A stretch of 64,000 bases of DNA from Stenotrophomonas nitritireducens (GTDB taxonomy: Bacteria > Pseudomonadota > Gammaproteobacteria > Xanthomonadales > Xanthomonadaceae), in NCBI RefSeq assembly GCF_001431425.1, contig NZ_LDJG01000023.1, positions 1 to 64,000 of the forward strand. The letters are read 5' to 3'. Made by a program: the position numbers and the translations under genes. This document shows, in pieces, positions 11,598 through 19,667 of the stretch (position 1 is the stretch's first letter; every line of letters begins with the position of its first letter). Under the pieces are notes generated by a model. It was not told the DNA's origin and did no database searches. It was given only the letters and a program-made list of their open reading frames with translations.

Positions 11598-12620
11598 ATG
11601 CGGGTTGCGAAATGGAGTTTGCCGGCGGTTCTGTGGCTCGTGCTTCTGTCGCCCTCGTACGCCACTGCACCGCCCGCCGGGACGGAGGATGCGGCAGGTG
11701 CGGTGCCGATCCGCGATCTGGAAACCCTGGTGGTACACGGCGTGCAGCCCGGGCCGGGGTTGTGGAAGGTAAGCAAGGACGGCCATGTGCTGTGGATCCT
11801 GGGGACGGCGTCGCCGCTGCCCGGTCGGATCCAGTGGCAGTCGGCCGAGGTGGAGGCGATTGTCGCGCGCTCGCAGCAGGTGTTGCTGCCTCCTTCGTTG
11901 TCCTTCGACGCCGACGTTGGATTCTTCGGCATGCTCGCGCTGGCGCCAGCCGCGTGGAAGGCGATGCGCAACGAGGATGGCGCGAAGCTGGAGGACGTAT
12001 TGCCGCCGGCGCTATATACCCGCTGGCAGGTGCAGAAGCGCCGGTACCTTGGCCGCGACGGCGGGGTCGAGCGCAAGCGGCCGATGATCGCCGCGAACGA
12101 GTTGTACGCGGCGGCGATCAAGTCGGCCGGCCTCGGGCAGAAGCCGGTCGTCTGGCCGGTCGTGCAGAAGGCGGCCAAGGCGGCGGGCATCAAGCCGACT
12201 TCGACGACGCTGAAGTTCGAGATCGACGATCCGAAGGCGGCGATCCGCGAGTTCCGCACGGGTGGATTCGACGATGTGGCCTGTTTCGAGCACAAACTCG
12301 CTTCGGTGGAACACGACATGCCCCGGCTGGTGGAGCGGGCCAATGCCTGGGCGGTCGGCGATATCGCGGCATTGCGCGACCTGCCGCTGGAAGACGCCGA
12401 TGGTGCTTGCCTGCGTGCCCTCGCCGAATCCGGCTTTGCCCGCAATCGTGGCTATGGCGATCTGCGGGAGCGGGGGCGCGGACACTGGATGGCGATCGCC
12501 GAGGAGGCGCTGCGCCGCAACCGCGAGACGTTCGCGCTGTTGCCGGTCGATGGCCTGCTGGCCGCAGACGGCTACCTGGCCCGGCTGCAGGCACGGGGCT
12601 ACGAGGTCGAAGCTCCCTGA
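11598..12620 (+). CDS. TraB/GumN family protein
   Basis: The 340-residue protein has an N-terminal signal peptide (MRVAKWSLPAVLWLVLL then SYATA) and a TraB/GumN-type domain beginning at GLWKVSKDGHVLWILGTASPLP, the family hallmark with the conserved LGT. In Xanthomonas GumN lies beside the xanthan genes, but its biochemical role is not settled; a distant relation to TIKI metalloproteases has been proposed for the family. Here no gum genes are nearby. The gene stands alone and converges on ccoG, with only 13 bases between the stops. Confidence 0.8.
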   Translation: MRVAKWSLPAVLWLVLLSPSYATAPPAGTEDAAGAVPIRDLETLVVHGVQPGPGLWKVSKDGHVLWILGTASPLPGRIQWQSAEVEAIVARSQQVLLPPSLSFDADVGFFGMLALAPAAWKAMRNEDGAKLEDVLPPALYTRWQVQKRRYLGRDGGVERKRPMIAANELYAAAIKSAGLGQKPVVWPVVQKAAKAAGIKPTSTTLKFEIDDPKAAIREFRTGGFDDVACFEHKLASVEHDMPRLVERANAWAVGDIAALRDLPLEDADGACLRALAESGFARNRGYGDLRERGRGHWMAIAEEALRRNRETFALLPVDGLLAADGYLARLQARGYEVEAP

Positions 12621-12633
12621 CGCGGGTGGCGCT

Positions 12634-13746
12634 TCATCCGGCTGCCAGCAGGCCGGCCATGGCCAGTGCGAGGAACAGCAGCGTCAATGTGCCGAACAGC
12701 AATGGCCGGGTGCGCAAGGTGACGGGCGCACGCTGCTCGATGCGGGCGCTGCTGGTGCGCAGGATCAGCCCTGCGGGGAATCCGCTGCGGGCCATGGTGT
12801 CGTCGCAGGCATCCACGCAGGCGCTGCACTCGATGCAGGAGCCGGTGCTGCCGTTGCGGATGTCCAGGCCGATCGGGCAGGCGAGGAGGCAGGCATCGCA
12901 ATCGGTGCAGTCGCCGAGATGGGCGTCGCTGAAGGTCGGGCGCGGGCCGGCGCTGGCGGGGTGCGCGGCGCGGAATACGTAGTCGCGCGCGGTCACCGGG
13001 TCCAGCAGGCCGCGTGCGCGCTGCATCACGCTGCCGCCACCAGCCGGGCGTGCGCCGCGTGGTTCGCCGCGCCGCGCGTCATAGTGGATCGATGGCGTGA
13101 AGGCATCGGTGAGCCAGGGCTGCACGCGGCTGTACGGGCACAGGTAGGTGCACACCCGTTCGTGCAGGAACAACACGTTGGCCCAGGTGGCAAATGCGTA
13201 GAAGGCGATCCAGAACGCTTCCCAGCGGCCCAGCGCCAATGCAGGCAAGCCGGTGACGAGCCCTTCGACCGGCGAGAAGTAGCCGACGAAGGTGATGCCG
13301 GTCCACAGCGCGATCGCCGCCCACAGCGCATGTCGCAGCACCGGCTCGATCCTTGCGCCGGCCAGGCCATTGAGCGTGGTGATGCGCTGCAATGCGCGGT
13401 GCAGCCGCGTCAGCACGGTCTGTGGGCAGGCGTATGCGCACCACAGCCGGCCGTACAGGCTGGTTACCAGGCAGAGTGCGGCCAGCGCGGCCAATGCCAG
13501 CCACAGCATCGGCAGGACGGCGTCCATGCGCAGGTCCAGGCCGAAGAAACGGATATGGCGCGCTTCGATGTCGAACAGCAGCAGCGCAGCGCCACGCCAG
13601 CGCAGCCATGGCAGGCCGTAGAACAACCCCAGCATCGCCGCCAGCACCAGCCATTGCAGGAGGTGGCGCCGGTTCATTGGCGCCTGTCGCGCAGGTGCGG
13701 CGGGATGCGCGGCCGGGGAGTAAACGGGGCGATGGATGTTGCTCAT
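12634..13746 (-). CDS. ccoG: CcoG/RdxA/FixG-type ferredoxin, lacking the C-terminal domain
   Basis: CcoG proteins are membrane-bound 4Fe-4S proteins that help deliver copper to cbb3 oxidase. Seen here are several TM helices, GRLWCAYACPQT and TYLCPYSRVQ with membrane-proximal cysteines, and two ferredoxin clusters (CTDCDACLLACPIGLDIR and CIECSACVDACD). The usual protein is about 470 residues and ends in a periplasmic Ig-like FixG domain; this one is 370 residues and stops right after the last TM helix (LLFLALAMAGLLAAG). No frameshift remnant is visible because the next gene converges 13 bases on. Start at 13746 overlaps the previous stop (ATGA). No ccoNOP genes are in the window. Probably regulated by the FNR-type box at 14148-14161. 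Confidence 0.8.
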   Translation of the reverse strand: MSNIHRPVYSPAAHPAAPARQAPMNRRHLLQWLVLAAMLGLFYGLPWLRWRGAALLLFDIEARHIRFFGLDLRMDAVLPMLWLALAALAALCLVTSLYGRLWCAYACPQTVLTRLHRALQRITTLNGLAGARIEPVLRHALWAAIALWTGITFVGYFSPVEGLVTGLPALALGRWEAFWIAFYAFATWANVLFLHERVCTYLCPYSRVQPWLTDAFTPSIHYDARRGEPRGARPAGGGSVMQRARGLLDPVTARDYVFRAAHPASAGPRPTFSDAHLGDCTDCDACLLACPIGLDIRNGSTGSCIECSACVDACDDTMARSGFPAGLILRTSSARIEQRAPVTLRTRPLLFGTLTLLFLALAMAGLLAAG

Positions 13747-14030
13747 TCCAGCGGCGGCTCGTCGCCGTCGCCCGGAGAGCGCAGCAGCAGGGCGGTCACG
13801 CTGCAGGCGGAGAGCGTGCCCAGCCAGGCAAGGAAGAAGCCGGCGGTATAGCCGAGGCCGCGGCTGATGCCATGGCGCGGGAAGCCGATGCGCTGCAGGT
13901 CCAGCGGATCGAAGAAGGCGAAGAACAGCACCGACGCGACCACCGCGACGAAGAAGCTCGGCCACAGCACCGCCCCCAGCTGCTGTAGAGGGGGGCGTCG
14001 CGTACGGGGCGAAGTGTCGAGGTCGATCAT
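13743..14030 (-). CDS. Small two-TM membrane protein upstream of ccoG
   Basis: The 95-residue protein has two hydrophobic helices (AVLWPSFFVAVVASVLFFAFF and LGYTAGFFLAWLGTLSACSV) joined by a short basic loop. I do not recognise a named domain. Its stop codon overlaps the ccoG start by four bases, so the two are translationally coupled and probably act together, perhaps in assembling or servicing cbb3 oxidase. Start ATG at 14030 is the only one that gives a full first helix. The intergenic region toward the globin gene holds a perfect FNR-type box 118 bases upstream. Confidence 0.7.
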   Translation of the reverse strand: MIDLDTSPRTRRPPLQQLGAVLWPSFFVAVVASVLFFAFFDPLDLQRIGFPRHGISRGLGYTAGFFLAWLGTLSACSVTALLLRSPGDGDEPPLE

Positions 14031-14147
14031 GGTGGCGGCGGACGCGGAGCTGGCAGGCGTACAATCGGTGCTTGCCGCCTCGCCGGGGCGGCGCTGAAGG
14101 CAAGGGCGAACTTGCTGTCAGCCTAGGCAGCCCGGAAGCGGGCGGCC

Positions 14148-14161
14148 TTGATCTGGATCAA
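14148..14161. promoter_or_regulatory. FNR/Anr box between ccoG and globin genes
   Basis: TTGATCTGGATCAA is a perfect match to the TTGAT-N4-ATCAA consensus bound by FNR-type oxygen-sensing regulators. For the globin gene, a class II start (box centred at -41.5) falls at 14196 and places CAGAAT exactly at the -10 position (14184-14189); the ATG follows 22 bases later. On the other strand the same geometry puts TAGGCT at -10 (14120-14125) for the ccoG unit. One box may thus serve both directions. Confidence 0.75.
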
Positions 14162-14217
14162 GCCACGCCCGGAAGCGGTTCGGCAGAATGCGGGGCAGGG
14201 CGAGGAGTTTTGCAGCG

Positions 14218-14634
14218 ATGAACGACGAACGCCTGCCGCAGCCGGCGGCGGACCTGTGCAGCGAGGAGGAGATCGATCGCCTTGTGCGGCGCTTCTACGG
14301 GCGCGTGCGCGAGGACGACCTGCTCGGGCCGGTATTCGAGACCCATGTCCACGACTGGGAAGCGCATATGCGCCACCTGGTCGATTTCTGGTCGGCGCTG
14401 CTGCGCGGCACGCGCCGCTTCCAGGGCGCGCCGATGCAGAAGCACATGGTGATCGACGAACTGCGCGAGGAACTGTTCGAGCGCTGGCTGCTGCTGTTCC
14501 GGCAGACCACCGCCGAACTGGGCAACGTGCCGATGCAGCGGCTGGCCGACGATGCCGCCGAGCGCATCGCGGGCAACTTCTGGCGGCGCTTCCAGATGTC
14601 GCGCTGGCCTACGCTGCAGGTACTGGGGCAGTAG
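14218..14634 (+). CDS. Group III truncated haemoglobin
   Basis: The 138-residue protein is a 2-on-2 globin of group III (trHbP/Ctb type), a haem protein that binds oxygen or NO under low-oxygen conditions. The sequence shows the RRFYGRVREDDLLGPVFE start of the fold and the FWSALLRGTRRFQG segment; the proximal His is most likely His76 in MQKHMVID. ATG at 14218 is preceded by GAGGAG ten bases upstream and is favoured over an in-frame ATG at 14188. An FNR-type box lies at the right distance upstream, so induction at low oxygen is likely. hemN follows, with its own FNR-like box. Confidence 0.9.
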   Translation: MNDERLPQPAADLCSEEEIDRLVRRFYGRVREDDLLGPVFETHVHDWEAHMRHLVDFWSALLRGTRRFQGAPMQKHMVIDELREELFERWLLLFRQTTAELGNVPMQRLADDAAERIAGNFWRRFQMSRWPTLQVLGQ

Positions 14635-14706
14635 CCGGCATGCAGGCAGCGGCTTTTGCCGCTGTCCTCCCTCGTTCCCCGCTACTGCCAACTCCCTCCT
14701 GCTCCA

Positions 14707-14720
14707 TTGATCTGGCTCAA
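14707..14720 (+). promoter_or_regulatory. FNR/Anr-like box upstream of hemN
   Basis: TTGATCTGGCTCAA differs from TTGAT-N4-ATCAA at one position and shares its first nine bases with the box at 14148. Its centre (14713.5) is 41.5 bases before the A of the hemN ATG, so a class II promoter would start transcription at or very near the start codon. The -10 position would be CAGGCT (14743-14748). Confidence 0.65.
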
Positions 14721-14754
14721 GGCGGCCGCATGCGGCATGCGGCAGGCTGTGCGC

Positions 14755-16164
14755 ATGGACACGACCACCGCATTGCCCGACCCGCTGGGCTGGACCTTCG
14801 ATCCGGACATCCTGCGCCGCCATGACCGGCCCGGGCCGCGCTATACCTCCTATCCCACCGCGCCGCATTTCCACGATGGCTACGGCGCAGGGCAGTTCCA
14901 CGCGGCCATCGCGCGCAGCAATGCCTCGACGCGCCCGCTCTCGCTGTACGTGCACGTGCCGTACTGCACCAGCCCCTGTTTCTACTGCGGCTGCAACCGC
15001 GTCATCAGCCGCGACCGCAGCAAGGGCGCGCCGTATGTCGATCGCGTGCTGGCCGAGGCGGATCGCGTGGCGCCCCTGTTCACGTCGGAACGGGAGGTCA
15101 TTCAGCTGCATTTCGGCGGCGGTACGCCGAACTTCCTCGATCCGGAGCAGCTGTCGCGGCTGGTCGAAGGACTGCGCCGGCGCTTCCGTTTCAGCGAGGA
15201 CGCGGGGCGCGATTTTTCCATCGAACTGGACCCGCGCTTTGTCTCGCCTGCCGACATCGCGGTGCTCGCGCAGCTGGGCTTCAACCGCGCCAGCCTCGGC
15301 GTGCAGGATTTCGACCCGGCGGTGCAGCAGGCGATCAACCGCGTGCAGGGCGTGGACGAAACCCTGGCGATCATCGAGGCCTGCCGCGGCAATGGCCTGC
15401 GCTCGGTCAACGTCGACCTGATCTACGGCCTGCCGAAGCAGACCCGGGAAGGCTTCGCGCGCACACTGGAAACCGTGCTGGCAGTGCGCCCGGACCGGCT
15501 GGCGATCTATGGCTATGCGCACATGCCGCACCTGTTCAAGGCGCAGCGGCAGATCGTCGATGCCGACCTGCCCGACGCCGAGCGCAAGCTCGCGCTGCTG
15601 GGCCTGGCCGTGGAACGCCTGTCGGCGGCCGGCTACCAGTACATCGGCATGGATCACTTCGCGCTGCCGGAAGAAGACCTGTCGCGCGCGCAGCGCGCCG
15701 GCAGCCTGCACCGCAACTTCATGGGCTACACCACCCATGCGGACACCGACCTGCTGGGCCTGGGCGTGAGCGCGATCAGCAGGATCGACAACAGCTACAG
15801 CCAGAACCCGCGCGACCTGAATGACTGGGAGGCGCGGATCGACGCAGGCGGCCTGCCGGTATGGCGTGGGCTGGAACTGGACGCCGACGACCTGCTGCGC
15901 GCCGAGCTGATCCAGCAGCTGATGTGCCATGGCCGCGTGGACGGACATGCCCTGGCCGCGCGCCATGGCGTCGATTTCGAGCAGTACTTCGCTGCCGAAC
16001 TGGTGGCGCTGCGGCATCTGGCTGCCGACGGGCTGGCCCGCTACCGCGATGGCGTCGTCGCCGCTACCCGGCAGGGGCGGCCGCTGCTGCGCCTGGTCGC
16101 CATGTGCTTCGACCGCTACCTGCAGGCCCCGCAGCAGCCGGCGCGCTATTCGAGGGCGATCTGA
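14755..16164 (+). CDS. hemN: Oxygen-independent coproporphyrinogen III oxidase
   Basis: HemN is a radical SAM enzyme that decarboxylates coproporphyrinogen III to protoporphyrinogen IX without oxygen. The 469-residue protein carries the cluster motif YCTSPCFYCGC (Cys71, Cys75, Cys78 plus the HemN-specific Cys80), the GGGTPNFL SAM-binding segment, and the C-terminal HemN domain (HRNFMGYTTHADTDLLGLG). The ATG at 14755 gives the conserved start region ending in RYTSYPTAP; no clear ribosome site precedes it. Size is normal. The FNR-like box upstream and the neighbouring ccoG and globin genes indicate a low-oxygen respiration set. Confidence 0.97.
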   Translation: MDTTTALPDPLGWTFDPDILRRHDRPGPRYTSYPTAPHFHDGYGAGQFHAAIARSNASTRPLSLYVHVPYCTSPCFYCGCNRVISRDRSKGAPYVDRVLAEADRVAPLFTSEREVIQLHFGGGTPNFLDPEQLSRLVEGLRRRFRFSEDAGRDFSIELDPRFVSPADIAVLAQLGFNRASLGVQDFDPAVQQAINRVQGVDETLAIIEACRGNGLRSVNVDLIYGLPKQTREGFARTLETVLAVRPDRLAIYGYAHMPHLFKAQRQIVDADLPDAERKLALLGLAVERLSAAGYQYIGMDHFALPEEDLSRAQRAGSLHRNFMGYTTHADTDLLGLGVSAISRIDNSYSQNPRDLNDWEARIDAGGLPVWRGLELDADDLLRAELIQQLMCHGRVDGHALAARHGVDFEQYFAAELVALRHLAADGLARYRDGVVAATRQGRPLLRLVAMCFDRYLQAPQQPARYSRAI

Positions 16165-16182
16165 CCGGCCTTGCTGCCGTGC

Positions 16183-16296
16183 GTGGGAGCGACTCCAGTC
16201 GTGACGGGGCTTTCGTGCGGATGCTACCGCCAAAGCCCCGGTTTCCTGCGCGGTTAGCCCGGCAAGGCCGGTCGCGATTGCAGTTGCTCCTGCAGG
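16183..16296. repeat. Inverted REP-like pair
   Basis: GTGGGAGCGACTCCAGTCG (16183 on) and the reverse-oriented CGCGATTGCAGTTGCTCCTGCAG (to 16296) form an imperfect inverted pair of the GTAGGAGCGACTTCAGTCGCGA type common in Xanthomonadales and Pseudomonas. Between them GGGGCTTT (16206-16213) pairs with AAAGCCCC (16232-16239). It lies between hemN and tRNA-Leu and no gene is seen in it. Confidence 0.6.
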
Positions 16297-16351
16297 AGAT
16301 GTGGCCAGATCGGATTCACAAGCGCGCGCCGATCAGGCACGCTATCGCGAT

Positions 16352-16438
16352 GCCCGGATGGCGAAACTGGTAGACGCATCGGACTTAAAATCCGCCGGGG
16401 GCAACCCCATGCCGGTTCGATTCCGGCTCCGGGCACCA
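16352..16438 (+). tRNA. tRNA-Leu(TAA)
   Basis: An 87-base tRNA with a long variable arm, as expected for Leu, and encoded CCA (16436-16438). The acceptor stem pairs 16352-16358 with 16428-16434. The anticodon loop CTTAAAA gives TAA, reading TTA/TTG. The anticodon stem has one mismatch at its outer end. Confidence 0.94.
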
Positions 16439-16460
16439 GCATGCAACCTCGAGGGATGGG

Positions 16461-17750
16461 ATGAGCGCCGATATTTCCGCAGCCAGCGCGCCGCGCATCG
16501 CCATCATCGGCCTGGGCTACGTCGGTCTGCCGCTTGCGGTCGAGTTCGGCAGGACGCTGGACACGCTCGGCTACGACATCGACGCCGCGCGCGTGGCCGA
16601 GCTGCGCGATGGCCATGACCGCACGCTGGAACTGGATGCCGCCGAACTGGCCGCCGCCACCTGCCTGCGCTACTGCGCCGATGCGGCGGAGCTGGCGCAG
16701 TGCAATGTGTTCATCGTTACCGTGCCGACGCCCATCGACGCCTGGGAGCAGCCGGACCTGGAGCCGCTGCGCGGTGCCAGCCAGCTGATCGCCGGCGTGC
16801 TCAAGCGTGGCGACCTGGTGATCTACGAATCCACGGTCTATCCCGGCACCACCGAGGAAGTCTGCGTGCCGCTGCTGGAGCAGGGCTCGGGCCTGCGCTT
16901 CAACCAGGATTTCTGGTGCGGCTACAGTCCGGAGCGGATCAACCCTGGCGACCGCCAGCGGCGCCTGCCGGACATTCGCAAGATCACCTCCGGCTCCACG
17001 CCGGAAGCGGCCGAGGTGGTGGACGGGCTGTACCGGCGCATCATCGCCGCCGGCACCTGGCGCGCGCCGTCGCTGCGCGTGGCCGAGGCGGCCAAGGTGG
17101 TGGAGAACATCCAGCGCGACGTGAACATCGCCCTGGTCAACGAGCTGGCGCTGATCTTCGACCGGCTCGGCATCGACACGCTGGACGTGCTCGAAGCGGC
17201 CGGCACCAAGTGGAACTTCCTGCCGTTCCGGCCGGGCATGGTCGGAGGCCACTGCATCGGCGTGGACCCGTATTACCTGCTGCACAAATCCGAGAGCGTG
17301 GGCTACCACCCTGACCTGATCCACACAGCGCGGCAGGTCAACAACCGCGTGGTCGCGCACGTGGTCGGGCGCGTGGACGCGTTGCTGGCCGGCAAGGGCA
17401 AGCCGCTGCGCGGCGCCCGGGTGCTGGTGCTGGGCGTGACCTTCAAGGAAGACTGCCCGGACCTGCGCAACAGCCGTGCGCTGGACCTGGCGCGGCTGCT
17501 GGCCGGGCAGGGCGCGGCGGTCGATGCCTTCGATCCCTGGGCCGATCCGGCCGAGGCCGAGCGCGAATCGGGCCTGAAACTGGTCGATGCCCCGGCCCCG
17601 GCGCATTACGACGCGGTGGTGCTGGCGGTGGCGCACCGCCAGTTCCGCGAACTCGATGCCGCGCGGATACGCGCGCTGGGCGTGGCGGACATGGTGGTCT
17701 ACGACGTCAAGTCGGCGTGGCCGCGGCACGTGGTGGACGACCGGTTGTAG
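16461..17750 (+). CDS. Nucleotide-sugar 6-dehydrogenase (UDP-GlcNAc/UDP-Glc dehydrogenase family)
   Basis: Enzymes of this family oxidise the C6 hydroxyl of a UDP-hexose (or GDP-mannose) to the uronic acid with two NAD+. The 429-residue protein has the N-terminal Rossmann motif IGLGYVGLPLA (residues 16-26), the substrate-binding segments STVYPGTTEEVC and NIQRDVNIALVNE, the catalytic Cys265 in VGGHCIGVDPYY, and the C-terminal NAD-binding domain (GVTFKEDCPDLRNS). It resembles the TviB/WbpA branch that acts on UDP-N-acetyl sugars more than the classic Ugd branch, judging from the GGHCIGVDPYYL motif and length. The substrate is inference. It is solitary, just after tRNA-Leu, preceded by GAGGGA. 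Confidence 0.88.
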   Translation: MSADISAASAPRIAIIGLGYVGLPLAVEFGRTLDTLGYDIDAARVAELRDGHDRTLELDAAELAAATCLRYCADAAELAQCNVFIVTVPTPIDAWEQPDLEPLRGASQLIAGVLKRGDLVIYESTVYPGTTEEVCVPLLEQGSGLRFNQDFWCGYSPERINPGDRQRRLPDIRKITSGSTPEAAEVVDGLYRRIIAAGTWRAPSLRVAEAAKVVENIQRDVNIALVNELALIFDRLGIDTLDVLEAAGTKWNFLPFRPGMVGGHCIGVDPYYLLHKSESVGYHPDLIHTARQVNNRVVAHVVGRVDALLAGKGKPLRGARVLVLGVTFKEDCPDLRNSRALDLARLLAGQGAAVDAFDPWADPAEAERESGLKLVDAPAPAHYDAVVLAVAHRQFRELDAARIRALGVADMVVYDVKSAWPRHVVDDRL

Positions 17751-17780
17751 AATCCGCCATTCCCGGTCGCGAGGACGGCA

Positions 17781-19403
17781 ATGCATCGTTATCTGGTCTA
17801 TGTACTGGCACTGGTCCTGTTGCCGGTGTCGCTGGCGCTGGCGGACCGTTGGCCCGCCTGGTACTGGGGCGTCGGCCTGTTCGGCGCGATGGCCCTGCTC
17901 GGCACCTGGGACGTGCTGCAGCGGCGCAGCGTGCTGCGGCGCAATTACCCGGTGCTGGCGCACTTCCGCTACGGCTTCGAGTCCATCGGCCCGGAAATCC
18001 GCCAGTACTTCGTGCAGAGCGACCTGGAGGACGTGCCGTTCTCGCGCCAGCAGCGGCAGCTGGTCTACCAGCGCGCGCGCAACGTGATGGACGTGGTGCC
18101 GTTCGGTACGCTGCGCAGCACCTATGCGGTGGATTACGAGTGGATCAACCATTCGATGGCGCCGACCAGCATCCCGCACCACGATTTCCGCGTGGTGATC
18201 GGCGCGGACTGCGCGCGGCCGTATTCGGCCAGCGTGTTCAACATCTCGGCGATGAGCTTCGGCTCGCTGTCGGCCAACGCCATCCGCGCCCTGAACAAGG
18301 GCGCGAAGATGGGCGGCTTCTACCATGACACCGGCGAAGGCTCGATCTCGCCTTATCACCGCGAGAACGGTGGCGACCTGGTGTGGGAGATCGGCTCGGG
18401 GTACTTCGGTTGCCGCGACGAGCAGGGCCGTTTCAGCGAGGAGCGTTTCGTCGAGAACGCCAACCACGACCAGGTCAAGATGATCGAGATCAAGCTGTCG
18501 CAGGGCGCCAAGCCCGGCCACGGCGGCGTGCTGCCCGCGGCCAAGGTCAGCGCGGAGATTTCCGTTACCCGCGGCGTTCCGATGGGCGTGGACTGCGTGT
18601 CGCCGTCGCGGCACTCGGCGTTCTCCACCCCGGTGGAACTGCTGCAGTTCGTCGCCCGCCTGCGCGAGCTGTCCGGCGGCAAGCCGACAGGCTTCAAGCT
18701 TGCCATCGGCCATCCGTGGGAATGGTTCGGCATCGCCAAGGCCATGCACGAGACCGGGCTGCTGCCGGACTTCATCGTGGTCGATGGCGCCGAAGGCGGC
18801 ACCGGCGCATCGCCGGCCGAGTTCATCGACCACGTCGGCGTGCCGATGAACGAAGCGCTGATCCTGGTGCACAACACGCTGGTGGGCCTGGACCTGCGTG
18901 AGCGCATCCGCATCGGCGCGGCCGGCAAGGTGACCAGCGCCTTCGACATCGCGCGCACCCTCGCGCTGGGCGCGGACTGGTGCAACGCCGGGCGCGGCTT
19001 CATGTTCGCGCTGGGCTGCATCCAGTCGCTGAGCTGCCACAACGACAAGTGCCCGACCGGCATCGCCACCCAGGACCCGAGCCGCTGGCGCCACCTCGAT
19101 CCGACCGACAAGGCCGAGCGGGTGCGCAATTTCCACGAGAACACCCTGCGCGCGCTGCGCGACCTGCTGGGCGCGGCCGGGCTGAACGATCCTGCCGAAC
19201 TCGGTCCCGAGCACATCCTGCGCAGGGTGTCGCCGATCGAGATCCGTTCGATGGCGACGCTGTACCGCTACCTGTCGCCGGGCGAACTGCTCGACCGGGT
19301 GCCGGGCCATGCGGTGTTCCGCGAATACTGGGCCGACGCGCGCAGTGATTCGTTCGCACCGCCGCCGCGCATCGAGGCGCTACGCGGAACCAAGTTGCAC
19401 TGA
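17781..19403 (+). CDS. FMN-binding glutamate synthase-family protein
   Basis: The 540-residue protein has one or two N-terminal membrane helices (LVYVLALVLLPVSLALA and YWGVGLFGAMALLGTW) followed by the GltB-type alpha/beta barrel that binds FMN and a 3Fe-4S cluster. Seen are the SAMSFGSLSANAIRALNKGA start of the barrel, the VDGAEGGTGASP glutamate-synthase loop and the CHNDKCPTGIATQ cysteine motif. It lacks the glutaminase and other GltB domains, so it is not a full glutamate synthase. Stand-alone GltB2-like proteins are widespread but their substrates are generally unknown; a membrane-linked redox role is inference. It follows the dehydrogenase by 30 bases and could share its transcript. Confidence 0.85.
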   Translation: MHRYLVYVLALVLLPVSLALADRWPAWYWGVGLFGAMALLGTWDVLQRRSVLRRNYPVLAHFRYGFESIGPEIRQYFVQSDLEDVPFSRQQRQLVYQRARNVMDVVPFGTLRSTYAVDYEWINHSMAPTSIPHHDFRVVIGADCARPYSASVFNISAMSFGSLSANAIRALNKGAKMGGFYHDTGEGSISPYHRENGGDLVWEIGSGYFGCRDEQGRFSEERFVENANHDQVKMIEIKLSQGAKPGHGGVLPAAKVSAEISVTRGVPMGVDCVSPSRHSAFSTPVELLQFVARLRELSGGKPTGFKLAIGHPWEWFGIAKAMHETGLLPDFIVVDGAEGGTGASPAEFIDHVGVPMNEALILVHNTLVGLDLRERIRIGAAGKVTSAFDIARTLALGADWCNAGRGFMFALGCIQSLSCHNDKCPTGIATQDPSRWRHLDPTDKAERVRNFHENTLRALRDLLGAAGLNDPAELGPEHILRRVSPIEIRSMATLYRYLSPGELLDRVPGHAVFREYWADARSDSFAPPPRIEALRGTKLH

Positions 19404-19425
19404 AGCCCGGTCTGCCCATCGTCAT

Positions 19426-19492
19426 GTAGAGCGGGGCGCAGCCCTGCTGGGGCATTACCGGCCAAACCCCGCCGGGCGTTGCCCGGCGCTAC
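19426..19492. repeat. GTAG-type REP dimer
   Basis: A 67-bp inverted dimer: GTAG plus a AGCGGGGC-type hairpin at the left and the reverse complement of GTAGCGCCGGGCAACGCCC at the right end (CTAC at 19489-19492). Resembles the SMAG REP family. No gene is seen between 19404 and 19667. Confidence 0.75.
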
Positions 19493-19508
19493 AGAGCCTC
19501 GCCGCGTT

Positions 19509-19575
19509 GTAGAACGGGGCAACGCCCCGCTGGGGCATTCCCGGCCCGGCCCCACCGGGCGTTGCCCGGCGCTAT
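19509..19575. repeat. GTAG-type REP dimer
   Basis: Second 67-bp dimer, GTAGAACGGGGCAACGCCCC at the left; the right end is CTAT instead of CTAC, a one-base decay of the GTAG foot. Confidence 0.72.
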
Positions 19576-19588
19576 AGAACGCCGGCTT

Positions 19589-19612
19589 GTAGAGCGGGGC
19601 AACGCCCCGCTG
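19589..19612 (+). repeat. GTAG-type REP half-element
   Basis: A single GTAG hairpin (AGCGGGGC, AAC loop, GCCCCGCT) without the inverted partner. Confidence 0.7.
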
Positions 19613-19667
19613 GGGTTTCCCCGGAAAAGCCCCGTGCGGAGCACGCTTCCCGCCTAAGCGGATGTGT

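Noticed and set aside
16352..16438. tRNA-Leu as an integration site for a mobile element
   Set aside because: No integrase, no repeat of the tRNA 3' end and normal core genes follow on the right side.
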